From assembly GCF_000420745.1 (NCBI RefSeq), contig NZ_ATVN01000016.1:21258-85257 (forward strand): a DNA stretch of 64,000 bases, given 5' to 3'. The position numbers and the translations under genes were made by a program. The stretch comes from Pseudorhodobacter ferrugineus DSM 5888 (GTDB lineage: Bacteria > Pseudomonadota > Alphaproteobacteria > Rhodobacterales > Rhodobacteraceae). Numbering within the stretch: the first letter of the stretch is position 1; every line of letters begins with the position of its first letter. Below, piece by piece: positions 18,076 to 27,635 of this stretch. The notes below the pieces were generated by a model. That model ran no database searches and was not told the origin of the DNA. It saw only the letters and a list, made by a program, of their open reading frames with translations.

Positions 18076-19536
18076 TCAGCCCCCCATCCGGCTTTCCAGC
18101 CGTTCAATCACGCGGGACGGCACTTTTTCTTCGGCCAATTGTGCAAGGATGCGGGTTTTGGCCTCGGCGGGCATGCGGTCATTGCCTTCGACAAATGCAA
18201 TAAGGGCGGCGCGGCGTTCAGGGGTCAGATCAACAAATTCGGGTTGGGCGGCGGCTTGGGCCTGCACATCGGGGCGCACGGGTTTTACCTTGATCCCCGC
18301 GCCCAAAAGGGGCGACAGTTCGCGCACCACATCGCGGCCCGCAAGGCCTGCGGCGGCCAGAATGACCTGATCGCCCTGACGGCGCAGCAAGGTTGCAGGC
18401 AGGGTTTCCAAGCGGTCATCCACGCCCAAGGCCAGCACGGACCCATCGGCACCGTAGGCACTGGCGGGCAAAACGACGATAGACGTCAATTTTGGTTCCG
18501 ACACGCGCGCGGTGACAAAATCACCGGGGCGAAAACCGGGGGCAGAGGCAAGCGTGGCATAGACCAAGCGCCCCGTCTGCCCTTCGCCCACCGCAGCGCC
18601 CACCCGTGATAATTGGCCCGTGGCCACCAGTTCCGCGCCCGAAACTTCAAGCGCGGCGGTGACATCGGTTGGGATTAGCTGGCCATTGGCATCAATCAGG
18701 CGCGCGAATTGCGCTGTGGAAATGCGAAAGGACACCTCAAGCGCGTCAGGGTCGATCAAATCGCCGATCCGTTCGTTTGCCCCCAGAATGCGGCCTTGAA
18801 CCGTCGTGATGCCGCTTAACACCCCGTCAAATCCGGCGAAAAGTTCGGTATCGCCCAAGGCGCGTTCGGCCTCGGCCAGTGTAATCGCTTGGCGCGACAA
18901 AGCGGTTCTGGCTTGGTCCAGCCGCGCCTCGGCTGCTGCAAGCGCAGAGCGACGTGACAGCACAGCCTGATCCGATGCTGACGCCGCAAGGGCTGCGGTT
19001 TCTACCGCCGCCGCAGACCCGACACCGCGTTTTTCAAGGTCTAGCTGGCGGGTCAGGGCTTGGGCGCGCAAATCGGCTTGGGCTTGGGCTGCGGCCACAT
19101 CATCGCGGGCCAGAATCAGCGCGCGGTCGGCATCGCGCAGTTCTGCCTCGGCCCGTGCCATATCGGACGCGGCAAGGTCACGCGCGGCTGTTGCATCCGC
19201 AGGGTCAAGCCGCAACAACAACTGGCCTGCCTTGACCGAAGCCCCGTCTTCGACCCCATCGCCAAGGGCAATAACCTTACCTGCACGCGGCGCGCGCAGT
19301 TCCAAGGTGCGGCGGGACCGGACCTCGCCAAAGGCGGTTAAAACCGGCGCAAAGTCAGATTCAACGGCAGACACCACATTCACCGAAAACACCCGTTCGC
19401 GGGCTTGTTGCGGCGGGGCACCGCCTGCCAACTTTGCCTCAAACGCGCTGCGAATGGTTTGACCCGCCAGTGCCAACAAGCCCAGCGTTACTGCCACTAA
19501 AAATAGCCCGGTCAACGAGCGTCGAAAAAACCGCAT
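18076..19536 (-). CDS. RND efflux periplasmic adaptor (membrane fusion protein)
   Basis: HlyD/AcrA-type adaptor (486 aa) linking the pump to an outer-membrane channel. N-terminal membrane anchor (about residues 8-28), a lipoyl half-motif (LRAPRAGKVIALGDGVEDG-ASV), a long alpha-helical hairpin rich in Ala/Arg/Glu (about 120-225), the second lipoyl half with TELFAGFDGVLSG, then the beta-barrel and membrane-proximal domains. The C-terminal tail of about 60 residues is longer than usual (PERRAALIAFVEGNDRMPAEA). First gene of a two-gene operon with the permease; no regulator is adjacent. Confidence 0.9.
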   Translation of the reverse strand: MRFFRRSLTGLFLVAVTLGLLALAGQTIRSAFEAKLAGGAPPQQARERVFSVNVVSAVESDFAPVLTAFGEVRSRRTLELRAPRAGKVIALGDGVEDGASVKAGQLLLRLDPADATAARDLAASDMARAEAELRDADRALILARDDVAAAQAQADLRAQALTRQLDLEKRGVGSAAAVETAALAASASDQAVLSRRSALAAAEARLDQARTALSRQAITLAEAERALGDTELFAGFDGVLSGITTVQGRILGANERIGDLIDPDALEVSFRISTAQFARLIDANGQLIPTDVTAALEVSGAELVATGQLSRVGAAVGEGQTGRLVYATLASAPGFRPGDFVTARVSEPKLTSIVVLPASAYGADGSVLALGVDDRLETLPATLLRRQGDQVILAAAGLAGRDVVRELSPLLGAGIKVKPVRPDVQAQAAAQPEFVDLTPERRAALIAFVEGNDRMPAEAKTRILAQLAEEKVPSRVIERLESRMGG

Positions 19537-19657
19537 TTGCGCACTCCGGCCGAGGTCATCTTAAGGTATACGCCCTGTGCGGGCGATTGGATGAAAACCA
19601 TGTGTTAGCTGATACTACGTCGGAACAACGGCATTCCGTCGCGCGCTGCGCAAAAAA

Positions 19658-20200
19658 CTATTTGCGGCGCTGATGTTCATCCAGCCGTGGCATGATTTCC
19701 ACAAAATTGCAGGGGCGATGGCGGTAGTCCAGCTGCCAGCGCAAAATTTCGTCCCAGGCATCGCGGCACGCCCCCGGGCTGCCCGGCAAGGCAAACAGAT
19801 AGGTGCCATTGGCCACGCCCCCCGTGGCGCGGCTTTGCACCGCCGACGTGCCGATTTTTTGCATGGAAACGATGGTGAACACCGTCCCAAACGCCTCGAT
19901 TTCTTTTTCATAGACATCGCGGTGCGCCTCGACCGTGACATCGCGCCCCGTTAGGCCCGTGCCGCCGGTGGACAGGATCACGTCGATATCAGGGTTCGCG
20001 CACCAATCGCGCAACTGGCTGGCAATTTCGGCGCGCTCATCGCGGATAATGGTGCGGGCGGCAAGCACATGGCCTGCTTCGGTTATCCGCGCGACCAGCG
20101 TGTCGCCCGATTTGTCATCGCCGCTTTGGCGGGTATCCGACACGGTCAGAACCGCGATGCGGACAGGCAGAAAGGGTTTGGTTTCATCAATTCGTGACAT
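19658..20200 (-). CDS. moaB: Molybdenum cofactor biosynthesis protein B
   Basis: MoaB/MogA-type protein that adenylates molybdopterin in Mo-cofactor synthesis. Visible family blocks: AVLTVSDTRQSGDDKSGD near residue 15, the STGGTGLTGRDVT loop that binds the pterin phosphate, and FALPGSPGACRDAWDEIL toward the end. 180 aa is typical. It starts 3 bases after the lysE-type gene and is the last of the UDG-lysE-moaB run on the minus strand. Confidence 0.92.
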   Translation of the reverse strand: MSRIDETKPFLPVRIAVLTVSDTRQSGDDKSGDTLVARITEAGHVLAARTIIRDERAEIASQLRDWCANPDIDVILSTGGTGLTGRDVTVEAHRDVYEKEIEAFGTVFTIVSMQKIGTSAVQSRATGGVANGTYLFALPGSPGACRDAWDEILRWQLDYRHRPCNFVEIMPRLDEHQRRK

Positions 20201-20203
20201 GGT

Positions 20204-20842
20204 TCAAACCTTTTGCAAAAGGGCAAGCCGCAGGGCAAGGGCTGCAAAAATTCCGGCGCTGATCCGCCCCAGATTGCGGGAAAGCTGTGGCGAGGTGGCA
20301 AGGTGGCGGCCAAGGCCTGCGGCAAAGATGCCAACGGCGGAGTTCACAATCATCCCGCCCATGCCCAGCACCGCGCCAAAGATCAGAAATTGCACCAACA
20401 CAGCCCCGCGCGCGGGGTCCACAAACTGCGGGATAAAGGCCAGCACGAACAAGATCACCTTGGGATTGGTCAGATTGACAAGCGCCCCATCCCGAAACGC
20501 CGCCAAAGGGGCAAGTGCCGGCGCGGTTGATCGTGCCAGCGCGGAGTGACGCAAGGATTGCACCGCAAGCCACAGCAGATAGGCGACCCCGACCCAACGG
20601 ATCAGATCAAAAAGGCCGGGGTGGGCTGCCACCAACGCGCCAAGCCCAAGGCCTGCCAGCGTCACATGCACCATACCGCCTGCCGTAATGCCTGCCGCCG
20701 CCGCCACGGCCGCACGCGGACCCGACCGCAAGCCTTGCCCCAAGCTGAACATCATATCCGCCCCCGGTGTCAGGTTCAGCGCAAGGGCGGCAGGCACAAA
20801 GGTCAGCAGCGTCAGGGCGTCTACGGGGAACATCACGCTCAT
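20204..20842 (-). CDS. LysE family translocator
   Basis: Small inner-membrane exporter of the LysE/RhtB family, usually exporting amino acids or related metabolites. The N-terminal signature TPGADMMFSLGQGL and the NLTNPKVILFVLAFIPQFV block are characteristic, and about six hydrophobic helices fit the 212-aa length. Its ATG overlaps the UDG stop by 4 bases and moaB follows after 3 bases. Substrate not predictable. Confidence 0.9.
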   Translation of the reverse strand: MSVMFPVDALTLLTFVPAALALNLTPGADMMFSLGQGLRSGPRAAVAAAAGITAGGMVHVTLAGLGLGALVAAHPGLFDLIRWVGVAYLLWLAVQSLRHSALARSTAPALAPLAAFRDGALVNLTNPKVILFVLAFIPQFVDPARGAVLVQFLIFGAVLGMGGMIVNSAVGIFAAGLGRHLATSPQLSRNLGRISAGIFAALALRLALLQKV

Positions 20843-21636
20843 CCGTTAAGCCTTGCCTGAATGGCCAGCAAATCGGCCCAAGCATCGCGTTTTCCCGCCG
20901 GATTGCGCAGCAAGGCATCTGGGTGAACCATCGGCATCACGGGAATGCTCTGCCCCGTGGCCCAAATGCCGCGCAACCGTGTCACCCCGCGCTGGCCCAA
21001 CAAAGCCGCGCAAGGGGTGTTGCCCATGGCAATAATCACACGGGGTTTAACCAAGGCGATATGGCGCAAAAGGAACGGCTGCATCATCGCAACCTCTTCA
21101 TCGGTCGGGTCACGGTCACCAGGTGGCCCCCAAGGCAAAGCGGTGGTCAGATAGGCGGCGCGCGCCGCAACTTCCTTTTCCCCGCGCGCGTGGCCAATCG
21201 CAGCCAGCATCTTGTCCAGCAGCGCACCTGCGGGGCCGACAAAGGGGCGGCCCTCGCGGCCTTCTTCGCGGCTTGGGGCCTCGCCTATCACCATCAGGGG
21301 GGCTGTGGGGTTCCCATCGGCAAACACCAAATTGCGCGCGCCTTTTTTCAGATCGCAATGGTCGAACGCCTCTAGCGCCGCGCGCAAGGCTACAAGATCG
21401 GTGCAGGCATTGGCCGCCGCATTGGCCGCCGCAACCGTATCCACCTTGGCAAGCTCTTGCACCACGGGGGCCGCCGCTTTGGCCTTGGCAATCACGGGTT
21501 CTTGCTTTTCGGGCAAGGCGTAACGGTCAATCGCTGCCTCGACCATCACCTCATCCACGCCCAATTCAACCTGCCACGCAAGGGCGGCAAGGGCGGCGTC
21601 AAAGGTATAATCTGCAATATGCGTGTCGATTCCCAT
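20839..21636 (-). CDS. Uracil-DNA glycosylase (family 4-like)
   Basis: Uracil-DNA glycosylase of the family 4/5-like superfamily, removing uracil from DNA in base-excision repair. The core motif GEAPSREEGREGRPFVGPAG (active site) and a later MVHPDALLRNPAGKR (H-P motif) are visible. An N-terminal region of about 90 residues rich in Ala precedes the domain. Where classic family 4 enzymes have a C-x2-C iron-sulfur pair, this protein shows a single Cys (FDHCDLKKG), so the cluster may be altered; that needs structural alignment. First gene of the UDG-lysE-moaB run. Confidence 0.85.
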   Translation of the reverse strand: MGIDTHIADYTFDAALAALAWQVELGVDEVMVEAAIDRYALPEKQEPVIAKAKAAAPVVQELAKVDTVAAANAAANACTDLVALRAALEAFDHCDLKKGARNLVFADGNPTAPLMVIGEAPSREEGREGRPFVGPAGALLDKMLAAIGHARGEKEVAARAAYLTTALPWGPPGDRDPTDEEVAMMQPFLLRHIALVKPRVIIAMGNTPCAALLGQRGVTRLRGIWATGQSIPVMPMVHPDALLRNPAGKRDAWADLLAIQARLNG

Positions 21637-21760
21637 AAACGAACAGTAGGGCGGGGCAGGGGGCGGGGCAAGCGGCGGCTTTGCCCCGATCGTGAACTAA
21701 ACATTGCCCCGCGCGCGCGGCTTTGCCATAAGCAAGGCGTAACCAAACACCGGAGCAAGC

Positions 21761-22723
21761 ATGAGTTTTCGCGCGCGTCATTTGCTGGGGATCCAGCACC
21801 TTGCCCCAGATGAAATTCGCGCCATACTTGATCTGGCCGATAAATATGTCGATCTGAACCGCCGCTCGATCAAGAAATCCGATGCGCTGGCGGGGATGAC
21901 GCAGATCAACATGTTCTTTGAAAACTCGACCCGCACGCAGGCCAGCTTTGAATTGGCGGGCAAGCGGTTGGGCGCGGATGTGATGAACATGTCGGTCGCC
22001 CAGTCGAGTGTGAAAAAAGGCGAAACCCTGATTGATACGGCGCTGACGCTGAACGCGATGCACCCCGATTTGCTGGTGGTGCGGCACGGGGCATCGGGGG
22101 CCGTGAACTTGCTGGCCGAAAAGGTGAATTGCGCGGTGCTGAATGCAGGGGACGGGCGGCATGAACACCCCACGCAGGCCTTGTTGGACGCGCTGACCAT
22201 CCGCCGCGCCAAGGGGCGGATCCAGCGGTTGACCGTGGCGATTTGTGGCGACGTGGCCCACAGTCGCGTGGCCCGCAGCAACCTGATCTTGTTGGGGAAA
22301 ATGGAAAACCGCGTGCGCCTGATTGCGCCGCCAACCCTGATGCCCGCAGGCGTGGCCGAATTTGGCTGCGAGGTGTTTGACGACATGCGCAAAGGCCTTG
22401 AAGGCGCGGATGTGGTGATGATGCTGCGCCTGCAAAAGGAACGGATGGACGGCGGGTTTATCCCGTCGGAACGCGAATATTACCACCGCTATGGTCTTGA
22501 TGCCGAAAAGCTGGCCCATGCCAAACCCGATGCCATCGTCATGCATCCGGGGCCGATGAACAGGGGCGTCGAAATTGACGGCGAAATCGCGGATGATATC
22601 AACCGAAGCGTGATCCAAGAACAGGTCGAAATGGGCGTGGCTGTGCGCATGGCCTGCATGGACCTGCTGGCCCGCAACCTGCGCGCCGAACGCGGTGCCC
22701 GCGCGGCAGGGGTGATGGTATGA
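21761..22723 (+). CDS. pyrB: Aspartate carbamoyltransferase catalytic subunit
   Basis: Second step of de novo pyrimidine synthesis: carbamoyl phosphate plus aspartate gives carbamoyl-aspartate. Motifs: [19 protein letters not shown] (carbamoyl-phosphate loop), [11 protein letters not shown], and the aspartate-binding RLQKERM and HPGPMNRG blocks. 320 aa, the length of class A-type catalytic chains without a regulatory gene beside it. The TGA overlaps the next ATG (ATGA). It heads the cluster pyrB - small membrane protein - PH protein - pyrC-like - plsY; the pyrC-like partner lacks catalytic residues, so a PyrB-pseudodihydroorotase complex is plausible. Confidence 0.97.
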   Translation: MSFRARHLLGIQHLAPDEIRAILDLADKYVDLNRRSIKKSDALAGMTQINMFFENSTRTQASFELAGKRLGADVMNMSVAQSSVKKGETLIDTALTLNAMHPDLLVVRHGASGAVNLLAEKVNCAVLNAGDGRHEHPTQALLDALTIRRAKGRIQRLTVAICGDVAHSRVARSNLILLGKMENRVRLIAPPTLMPAGVAEFGCEVFDDMRKGLEGADVVMMLRLQKERMDGGFIPSEREYYHRYGLDAEKLAHAKPDAIVMHPGPMNRGVEIDGEIADDINRSVIQEQVEMGVAVRMACMDLLARNLRAERGARAAGVMV

Positions 22724-22839
22724 CCGATCCCGACCGTAAACCAACCAAGTCCGATGCCCGCGCCAGTGGCATGGTCGCAACGGCTGTGCTCGTGGCGCTT
22801 GCGGTGTTTACAGTGGTCTTTTTGTGGATGGCCGGATGA
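22720..22839 (+). CDS. Small single-pass membrane protein
   Basis: A 39-residue protein: a charged, hydrophilic start ([17 protein letters not shown]) followed by one hydrophobic helix ([18 protein letters not shown]). Its ATG overlaps the pyrB stop by 4 bases, so translation is probably coupled. No function known to me. The position between pyrB and a PH-domain membrane protein suggests a membrane-associated role in this cluster, but that is inference. Confidence 0.6.
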   Translation: MTDPDRKPTKSDARASGMVATAVLVALAVFTVVFLWMAG

Positions 22840-22884
22840 TGCGCAAAACCCAAGCCAATGATACCAAAACAAAAGGGGAAAGCG

Positions 22885-23346
22885 ATGCCTGACCTGCCAC
22901 GCGACACAGTGATGGGAACGGCTGTCATGGCCCCACTCCGCCCTGATGAGGCACTCTTGGCGGATTGGCCCGCAGACAAAGCCAGCTATTGGCGCAGCCA
23001 CGGGATCATGGCGGTTATTGGCGGCGCAGTTGCAGGGGGGGTCTTGGTTGCTATCGGAAACCCGACACCTTGGGTTGGCCCTGTGGCCGCCGTGGCCGCA
23101 ATGGTCGCGCGCGGCTGGTATTTGGCGTCCGAGGCATTGGTGGCCCATTGGCGGCTGACCGATCAGCGCCTGCAAGGTCCAGGTGGCCGCGCCATTCCGC
23201 TGACACAAATCAAACTGGCCCGACCGTTCCTGGGCGATGTCCAAGTGATAACCCGGTCCGGCGACAAGCATCTTATGAAGTATATGGGCGATATCCCTGC
23301 AGTCGTGGCAGCGATTGAAGCCGCCCAACACGGGCAGTCGAAATGA
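22885..23346 (+). CDS. PH domain-containing membrane protein
   Basis: 153-aa protein with a polar start, a hydrophobic hairpin (about residues 42-75: GIMAVIGGAVAGGVLVAIG, then TPWVGPVAAVAAM) and a bacterial PH-like (bPH2/YdbS-type) domain with WRLTDQRLQGPGGRAIPLTQI-type strands. ATG at 22885 is preceded by AGGGGAAA. It lies between the small membrane protein and the pyrC-like gene; role unknown. Confidence 0.7.
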   Translation: MPDLPRDTVMGTAVMAPLRPDEALLADWPADKASYWRSHGIMAVIGGAVAGGVLVAIGNPTPWVGPVAAVAAMVARGWYLASEALVAHWRLTDQRLQGPGGRAIPLTQIKLARPFLGDVQVITRSGDKHLMKYMGDIPAVVAAIEAAQHGQSK

Positions 23347-23445
23347 GCCTGCGCCCCCGTTTTTGCCTTGCGGCTTCATCTTTGCAAAAATACTTAAATC
23401 CACGCACCAAACCTGCACCCACCCTTTCAGAACTGGCACCCGCTC

Positions 23446-24729
23446 ATGACCGTCTTTCTTGAAAACGCTCTGATCATCGACCCCGAAGCGGGGACCGTCA
23501 CGGCAGGCAATCTGGTTCTGGACGGCGGCATGATTGCGGCAATCGGCGCCGTCAGCGCACCAAAAGGGGCGCATGTTATTGATTGCGGCGGCAAACATCT
23601 TGCCCCCGGCATCGTTGATATGGGCGTCAAAATCGGCGAGCCGGGCGAGCGTCACCGCGAAAGTTTCCGCTCGGCGGGGCTGGCTGCCGCCGCAGGAGGT
23701 GTGACCACGATAATCGCGCGCCCCGACACCAACCCCGCGATTGATACGCCCGAAGTGCTGGAATTCGTGACCCGCCGGGCCGCCGAGTCCCCCGTGCGCA
23801 TCCACCACATGGCCGCCCTGACCAAAGGCCGCGAGGGGCGTGAGATGGTCGAGATCGGCTTTATGCTCGATGCCGGCGCTTTGGCCTTTACCGATGTGGA
23901 CCATGTGGTCACTGACACCAAGGTGCTGGGCCGCGCGCTGACCTATGCCCGCAGTTTGGGGGCGCTGGTGATCGGCCACCCGCAAGACCCCGGATTGTCC
24001 AAAGGGGCGGCTGTGACCAGCGGCAAGTTTGCGTCGCTTTTGGGCCTGCCGGGGGTGCATCAGATGGCGGAAAGGATTGGCCTCGACCGTGATCTTGGCA
24101 TGGTTGAGATGACAGGCGTGCGTTATCATGCCGATCAGATTACCTGCGCGCGGTCTTTGCCGCCTTTGGCGCGGGCCAAGCAAAACGGGTTGGATGTGAC
24201 GGCGGGGGTGTCGATCCATCACCTGACGCTGAATGATCTGGATGTCGGCGACTACCGCAGCTTTTTCAAACTGACCCCGCCCTTGCGTCCCGAAGAGGAC
24301 CGCTTGGCCGTGGTGGAGGCCGTGGCATCTGGGCTGATTGATATCATCTGCTCGATGCACACGCCCCAAGATGAGGAAAGCAAGCGTCTGCCGTTTGAAG
24401 AGGCGGCCTCGGGCGCGGTTGCGCTCGAGACGTTCTTGCCCGCAGCGATGCGGCTTTATCATGCGGGGGTGATGGATTTGCCGGGGCTGTTCCGGGCGAT
24501 GGCCTTGAATCCGGCGAAACGGTTAGGGCTGCCGCAGGGCCGGATGGCCGAGGGGGCACCTGCCGATCTGGTGCTGTTCGATCCGGACGCGCCTTTTATG
24601 CTGGACCGTGCCAAGCTGCATTCAAAGTCAAAGAACACACCATTTGACGGGCAGCGGATGGAGGGGCGGGTGATCGCGACCTTTGTCGCGGGCCGTCAGG
24701 TTTTTGGTGAGGGGAACGCAGATGCCTGA
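23446..24729 (+). CDS. pyrC: Dihydroorotase-like protein, probably catalytically inactive
   Basis: Amidohydrolase-fold protein of the dihydroorotase family (427 aa). The usual metal-binding DxHxH start reads [13 protein letters not shown], so both histidines are missing. The later HxST segment reads QITCARS, and the catalytic Asp of the T-D-H-A-P-H motif reads S-M-H-T-P-Q. A zinc-dependent hydrolase is therefore unlikely. Non-catalytic dihydroorotase homologues that scaffold aspartate carbamoyltransferase (PyrC' of Pseudomonas) are known, and the pyrB linkage fits that. An active dihydroorotase is expected elsewhere in the genome. The symbol denotes family only. Confidence 0.85.
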   Translation: MTVFLENALIIDPEAGTVTAGNLVLDGGMIAAIGAVSAPKGAHVIDCGGKHLAPGIVDMGVKIGEPGERHRESFRSAGLAAAAGGVTTIIARPDTNPAIDTPEVLEFVTRRAAESPVRIHHMAALTKGREGREMVEIGFMLDAGALAFTDVDHVVTDTKVLGRALTYARSLGALVIGHPQDPGLSKGAAVTSGKFASLLGLPGVHQMAERIGLDRDLGMVEMTGVRYHADQITCARSLPPLARAKQNGLDVTAGVSIHHLTLNDLDVGDYRSFFKLTPPLRPEEDRLAVVEAVASGLIDIICSMHTPQDEESKRLPFEEAASGAVALETFLPAAMRLYHAGVMDLPGLFRAMALNPAKRLGLPQGRMAEGAPADLVLFDPDAPFMLDRAKLHSKSKNTPFDGQRMEGRVIATFVAGRQVFGEGNADA

Positions 24730-25330
24730 TATGACAACGGGGTCGATGGTGCTTATTTTGGTGGCAGTGCTGGCCTATCTTTTGGGGTCGGTGCCCTTTG
24801 GGTTGGTCATAACAAAGGCGCTGGGATTGGGCGATTTGCGGACCATCGGGTCGGGCAATATTGGGGCCACGAATGTGCTGCGGACCGGAAACAAACCTGC
24901 CGCTTTGGCGACCCTTTTGCTGGATGCGGGCAAAGGCGGGATTGCGGTTTTGATCGCAAAAGCACTGGTTGGAAATGATGCGGCCCAACTGGCAGGGCTG
25001 GCGGCGTTTCTGGGGCATATCTTTCCGGTCTGGTTGAATTTCAAAGGCGGAAAAGGGGTGGCTACGTTTCTTGGTATCCTTTTGGCGTTGGCTTGGCCTG
25101 TTGGATTGGCGGCCTGTGCCAGCTGGTTGGTCATGGCCTTACTGGGGCGGATTTCATCCTTGGCGGCCTTGGTGGCGGCGGCGTCTTCGACTCTTTGGAT
25201 GCTGGCTTTGGGGCAAGGGCAGATGATGCTTTTGGGGATCATTTTGACCCTTTTGGTCTATTGGCGCCATGCCCCGAATATCAAGCGATTGAGGGCAGGG
25301 ACCGAGCCCAAGATTGGCAAAAAGGGCTGA
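24722..25330 (+). CDS. plsY: Glycerol-3-phosphate acyltransferase PlsY
   Basis: Inner-membrane enzyme using acyl-phosphate to acylate glycerol-3-phosphate, the first step of phospholipid synthesis. Signatures: [12 protein letters not shown] near the start, [16 protein letters not shown], the [11 protein letters not shown] block, and [12 protein letters not shown]. About five membrane segments; 202 aa is typical. ATG at 24722 overlaps the end of the pyrC-like gene by 8 bases, with GAGGGG upstream. Confidence 0.95.
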   Translation: MPDMTTGSMVLILVAVLAYLLGSVPFGLVITKALGLGDLRTIGSGNIGATNVLRTGNKPAALATLLLDAGKGGIAVLIAKALVGNDAAQLAGLAAFLGHIFPVWLNFKGGKGVATFLGILLALAWPVGLAACASWLVMALLGRISSLAALVAAASSTLWMLALGQGQMMLLGIILTLLVYWRHAPNIKRLRAGTEPKIGKKG

Positions 25331-25439
25331 GGTTTTCCCCGAATGTTCGCGCGCGGACATTTCTGTAAGTGATTGATTTCGCTTTGTTTCCATATTTTTG
25401 TTTACGCGGTCTTAACCTTTTGAGACATGCGGTCGCGGC

Positions 25440-25480
25440 GAGGGCGGAGCCTCCGGCGGGGATACTTAGGAACAGATGGT
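25440..25480. repeat. Short dispersed intergenic motif
   Basis: GGCGGAGCCTCCGGCGGGGA followed by TACTTAGGAACAGATGG lies between plsY and the IMPACT gene. It resembles the string at about 9360-9390 (shared core CCTCC-G-GG-GATA-TT-GAACAG). Possibly a small palindromic intergenic repeat family of this genome. Confidence 0.4.
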
Positions 25481-25501
25481 ATGGGTATAGGCCGCGGCTT
25501 T

Positions 25502-25867
25502 TTAAGGCTTGGTACTGAGTGACAGCGCGTCAAGATAGGCGCGGGTGCAGGTGGTGACGTGGCGAAAACGGTCGCCGCCCAGTTGGGTGCCGCCGTACCA
25601 GCGCGTCACGACGATGAGATGATCGGTGACTGCCTCGCGGTCCAGCATGCGCAGGATGGCGGCGGCGGCACCTGACTCGCCATCATCATTGCGTAAGGGA
25701 CCGTCTGGCAGCAGCGCGGCCCAAGTGTTATGGGTTGCGCGGGCAAATTTCTTGTTGGATTTCAGCGTTTTGAGGAAGGCGTCGATATCGGCGCGGCTGT
25801 TGACGGGGCCGCCGGATACGGCATAGCGCGAGCCGCGGTCGCTGACCACGTTCAGGATTTGCAGCAT
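25502..25867 (-). CDS. IMPACT/YigZ family protein
   Basis: 121-aa protein with the IMPACT (UPF0029/YigZ N-terminal) domain: NDDGESGAAAAILRML and TRWYGGTQLGGDRFRHV are the family signatures. It lacks the C-terminal EF-G-like domain of full YigZ, so it is a single-domain form. Proposed links of the family are to translation control and nucleic-acid binding; the precise job is unknown. It is followed on the same strand by the DUF6455 gene. Confidence 0.8.
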   Translation of the reverse strand: MLQILNVVSDRGSRYAVSGGPVNSRADIDAFLKTLKSNKKFARATHNTWAALLPDGPLRNDDGESGAAAAILRMLDREAVTDHLIVVTRWYGGTQLGGDRFRHVTTCTRAYLDALSLSTKP

Positions 25868-25894
25868 AAGACCCCCCGTTTGGTTCAGGGGATG

Positions 25895-26164
25895 TTAGGC
25901 GTTGGGCGTGTCGGGGGCCAGTGCCTCTAGATCGGCGCGGATCGCGCAAAAGCTGGGCGGGGATTGGTGCGGGGCGGAGGGTTTTGCCAGAACATCCATG
26001 CAGCCCTTGGCGCAGCCGCTGGTTTTGCAGCGCGACACGATTGCGGCAAGGTCGGCGCGTGTCAGCCAGCCGTCAATCACCGCGCGGGGCACATCGACGC
26101 CCGCGCGCCGTGCCATGCCGCGAACAAGGCCCCATGTGACGGGTGCGTCGACATATCCGATCAT
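25895..26164 (-). CDS. DUF6455-like small cysteine-rich protein
   Basis: 89 aa with the cysteine arrangement C-x4-C-x3-C (CKTSGCAKGC) and a later C in PPSFCAIRADLEALA, which matches my memory of DUF6455, a family frequent in Rhodobacteraceae. The cysteines suggest metal or Fe-S binding, but this is inference. It lies 27 bases upstream of the IMPACT gene on the same strand. Confidence 0.65.
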   Translation of the reverse strand: MIGYVDAPVTWGLVRGMARRAGVDVPRAVIDGWLTRADLAAIVSRCKTSGCAKGCMDVLAKPSAPHQSPPSFCAIRADLEALAPDTPNA

Positions 26165-26286
26165 TCTGTTTCCTTTGCCTTGGATGCGCGTTTTGCTTAT
26201 CCAAGGTGCGGGGAAATGCTGTGTGGCGCTTTGATTCAGATCAAGGCGGCTTGGTTTGGCATCGCCACGCGGGCGGGGCCTGTGGT

Positions 26287-27552
26287 CTAAATCGGGCGGG
26301 GGCGCGGGGTTTTGGCGCTGTCGGAGATTTGGTCAGCGACGGCCTTTAGGCGCGCCACCTCATGCGGCAGCAGGTTGGGGGTGCAGCGGGCCAGCGCCGT
26401 TTCGGAATGGGTTTGCGCCAGTTTGGCAAATTGCGCAGGGGCGATTTGGGCCAAGGCCAGCAGCGCCTTTTGCAAGCGGATTTGAACAGCGAAGTTGGAC
26501 GCGCCATCACGGGCAATGGGAGGAAAAATATCATCCATCATATCGTCAACCGTCAGCGGCGGCACCCAGACATTGGGAAAGCGCAGGTCGTGGTCGCGGG
26601 GGGCTGACAGGCTGGCAAACAGGCGCACGGCGCGGCCCAGAATATCAATCGCCGTCCCGGGGTCATTTACGGCGGGCGACAGGGCGCGTTCGGCAATTTC
26701 GGCCAGAACGGCAAGGCCAAAGCGGGGGTCTTGTTCAAAGCTGCGGGTGCGACCGATGCTGAAGGCGCGGGTAATTTTGTCAGGGTCTTGGGGCTTGTCG
26801 CCCAGAACATAGGCAACAACCCTGCCCGGGTGGACGAACGCGCCGGGCAGGGCCGCGAGATAGATCTGGCAGCCCAGATCTTCGGCGCGGTCTTGGAGCC
26901 AATCCATATGGACATAGCGAACATAGCCGATGTCGGGTTGGGTGATCGGGTGCGCGTTGGGCGGGGGCGGGCCGGAATGGCCGTGGCCGCCCATAAAGGG
27001 CGCATCGGTGCGGTTTTCCAATGCGCGCTGGGCCGCCTTTTCGACCTTTTCGATGGAATCGGTCATCAGGCCAAAGACGGTGAGATGCGCGATCCAGCGC
27101 AGGATGGCGATGACCACGATGGCCACAACCGCGATGCTGACGATGAACAAGACCAAGCGGTCGTTATCGGTCAGCACGCCTGCATTCAGGGCGATGATCC
27201 CGATCAGGCTGTACAGAAACGAGCCGAGGAAGGTTGCGAGCACGCGCTGGGTGGTGCGGTCGGTTTTCAGCAGCGCCGTGGCGCGAGGGGTGACGGCGGC
27301 GGCGGCCCCCACAAAGGCCGAAACCATGATGCCAAGCGAGAAGGTCACGACCGACAGCATCGAGCTGGCGAGGATGGTCAGGACCGCCTCGACCGAGTCG
27401 GCCCCAAGAGTTTCACCAAGACCGTCTGGCAAAAGCGGGCCGATGAAAATGGCGGCAAGGTTGGTGGCCACGGCGAGGGCTGCGTAGAGCAGGGCCACGA
27501 ACCAAAGCTTTTCGAACAATTCCTTGAGGAACAGTCGCCATTTAGAGATCAT
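26287..27552 (-). CDS. DUF2254 family membrane protein
   Basis: 421-aa membrane protein of the DUF2254 family: two N-terminal helices (about residues 15-40 and 58-90), the S-F-G motif-like stretch MLSVVTFSLGIMVSAF, two further helices near 105-155, and a soluble C-terminal domain with VNDPGTAIDILGR. ATG at 27552 is placed by AAGGTGG about 6 bases upstream; an in-frame GTG at 27561 lies inside that site. Function unknown. Confidence 0.82.
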   Translation of the reverse strand: MISKWRLFLKELFEKLWFVALLYAALAVATNLAAIFIGPLLPDGLGETLGADSVEAVLTILASSMLSVVTFSLGIMVSAFVGAAAAVTPRATALLKTDRTTQRVLATFLGSFLYSLIGIIALNAGVLTDNDRLVLFIVSIAVVAIVVIAILRWIAHLTVFGLMTDSIEKVEKAAQRALENRTDAPFMGGHGHSGPPPPNAHPITQPDIGYVRYVHMDWLQDRAEDLGCQIYLAALPGAFVHPGRVVAYVLGDKPQDPDKITRAFSIGRTRSFEQDPRFGLAVLAEIAERALSPAVNDPGTAIDILGRAVRLFASLSAPRDHDLRFPNVWVPPLTVDDMMDDIFPPIARDGASNFAVQIRLQKALLALAQIAPAQFAKLAQTHSETALARCTPNLLPHEVARLKAVADQISDSAKTPRPRPI

Positions 27553-27635
27553 CGGGGCCACCTTTGCAACGCTTCGCTTTGGTCAAAGCCTGCCCGCAGC
27601 GCAGACAGGTAGCAAGTGGCGTTGTGACCGAGGTG

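Noticed and set aside
22489..24462. A 657-codon open frame on the minus strand opposite pyrB and the pyrC-like gene
   Set aside because: It is antisense to clear genes; such long frames arise from the strong third-position G/C bias, and its product has no family pattern.
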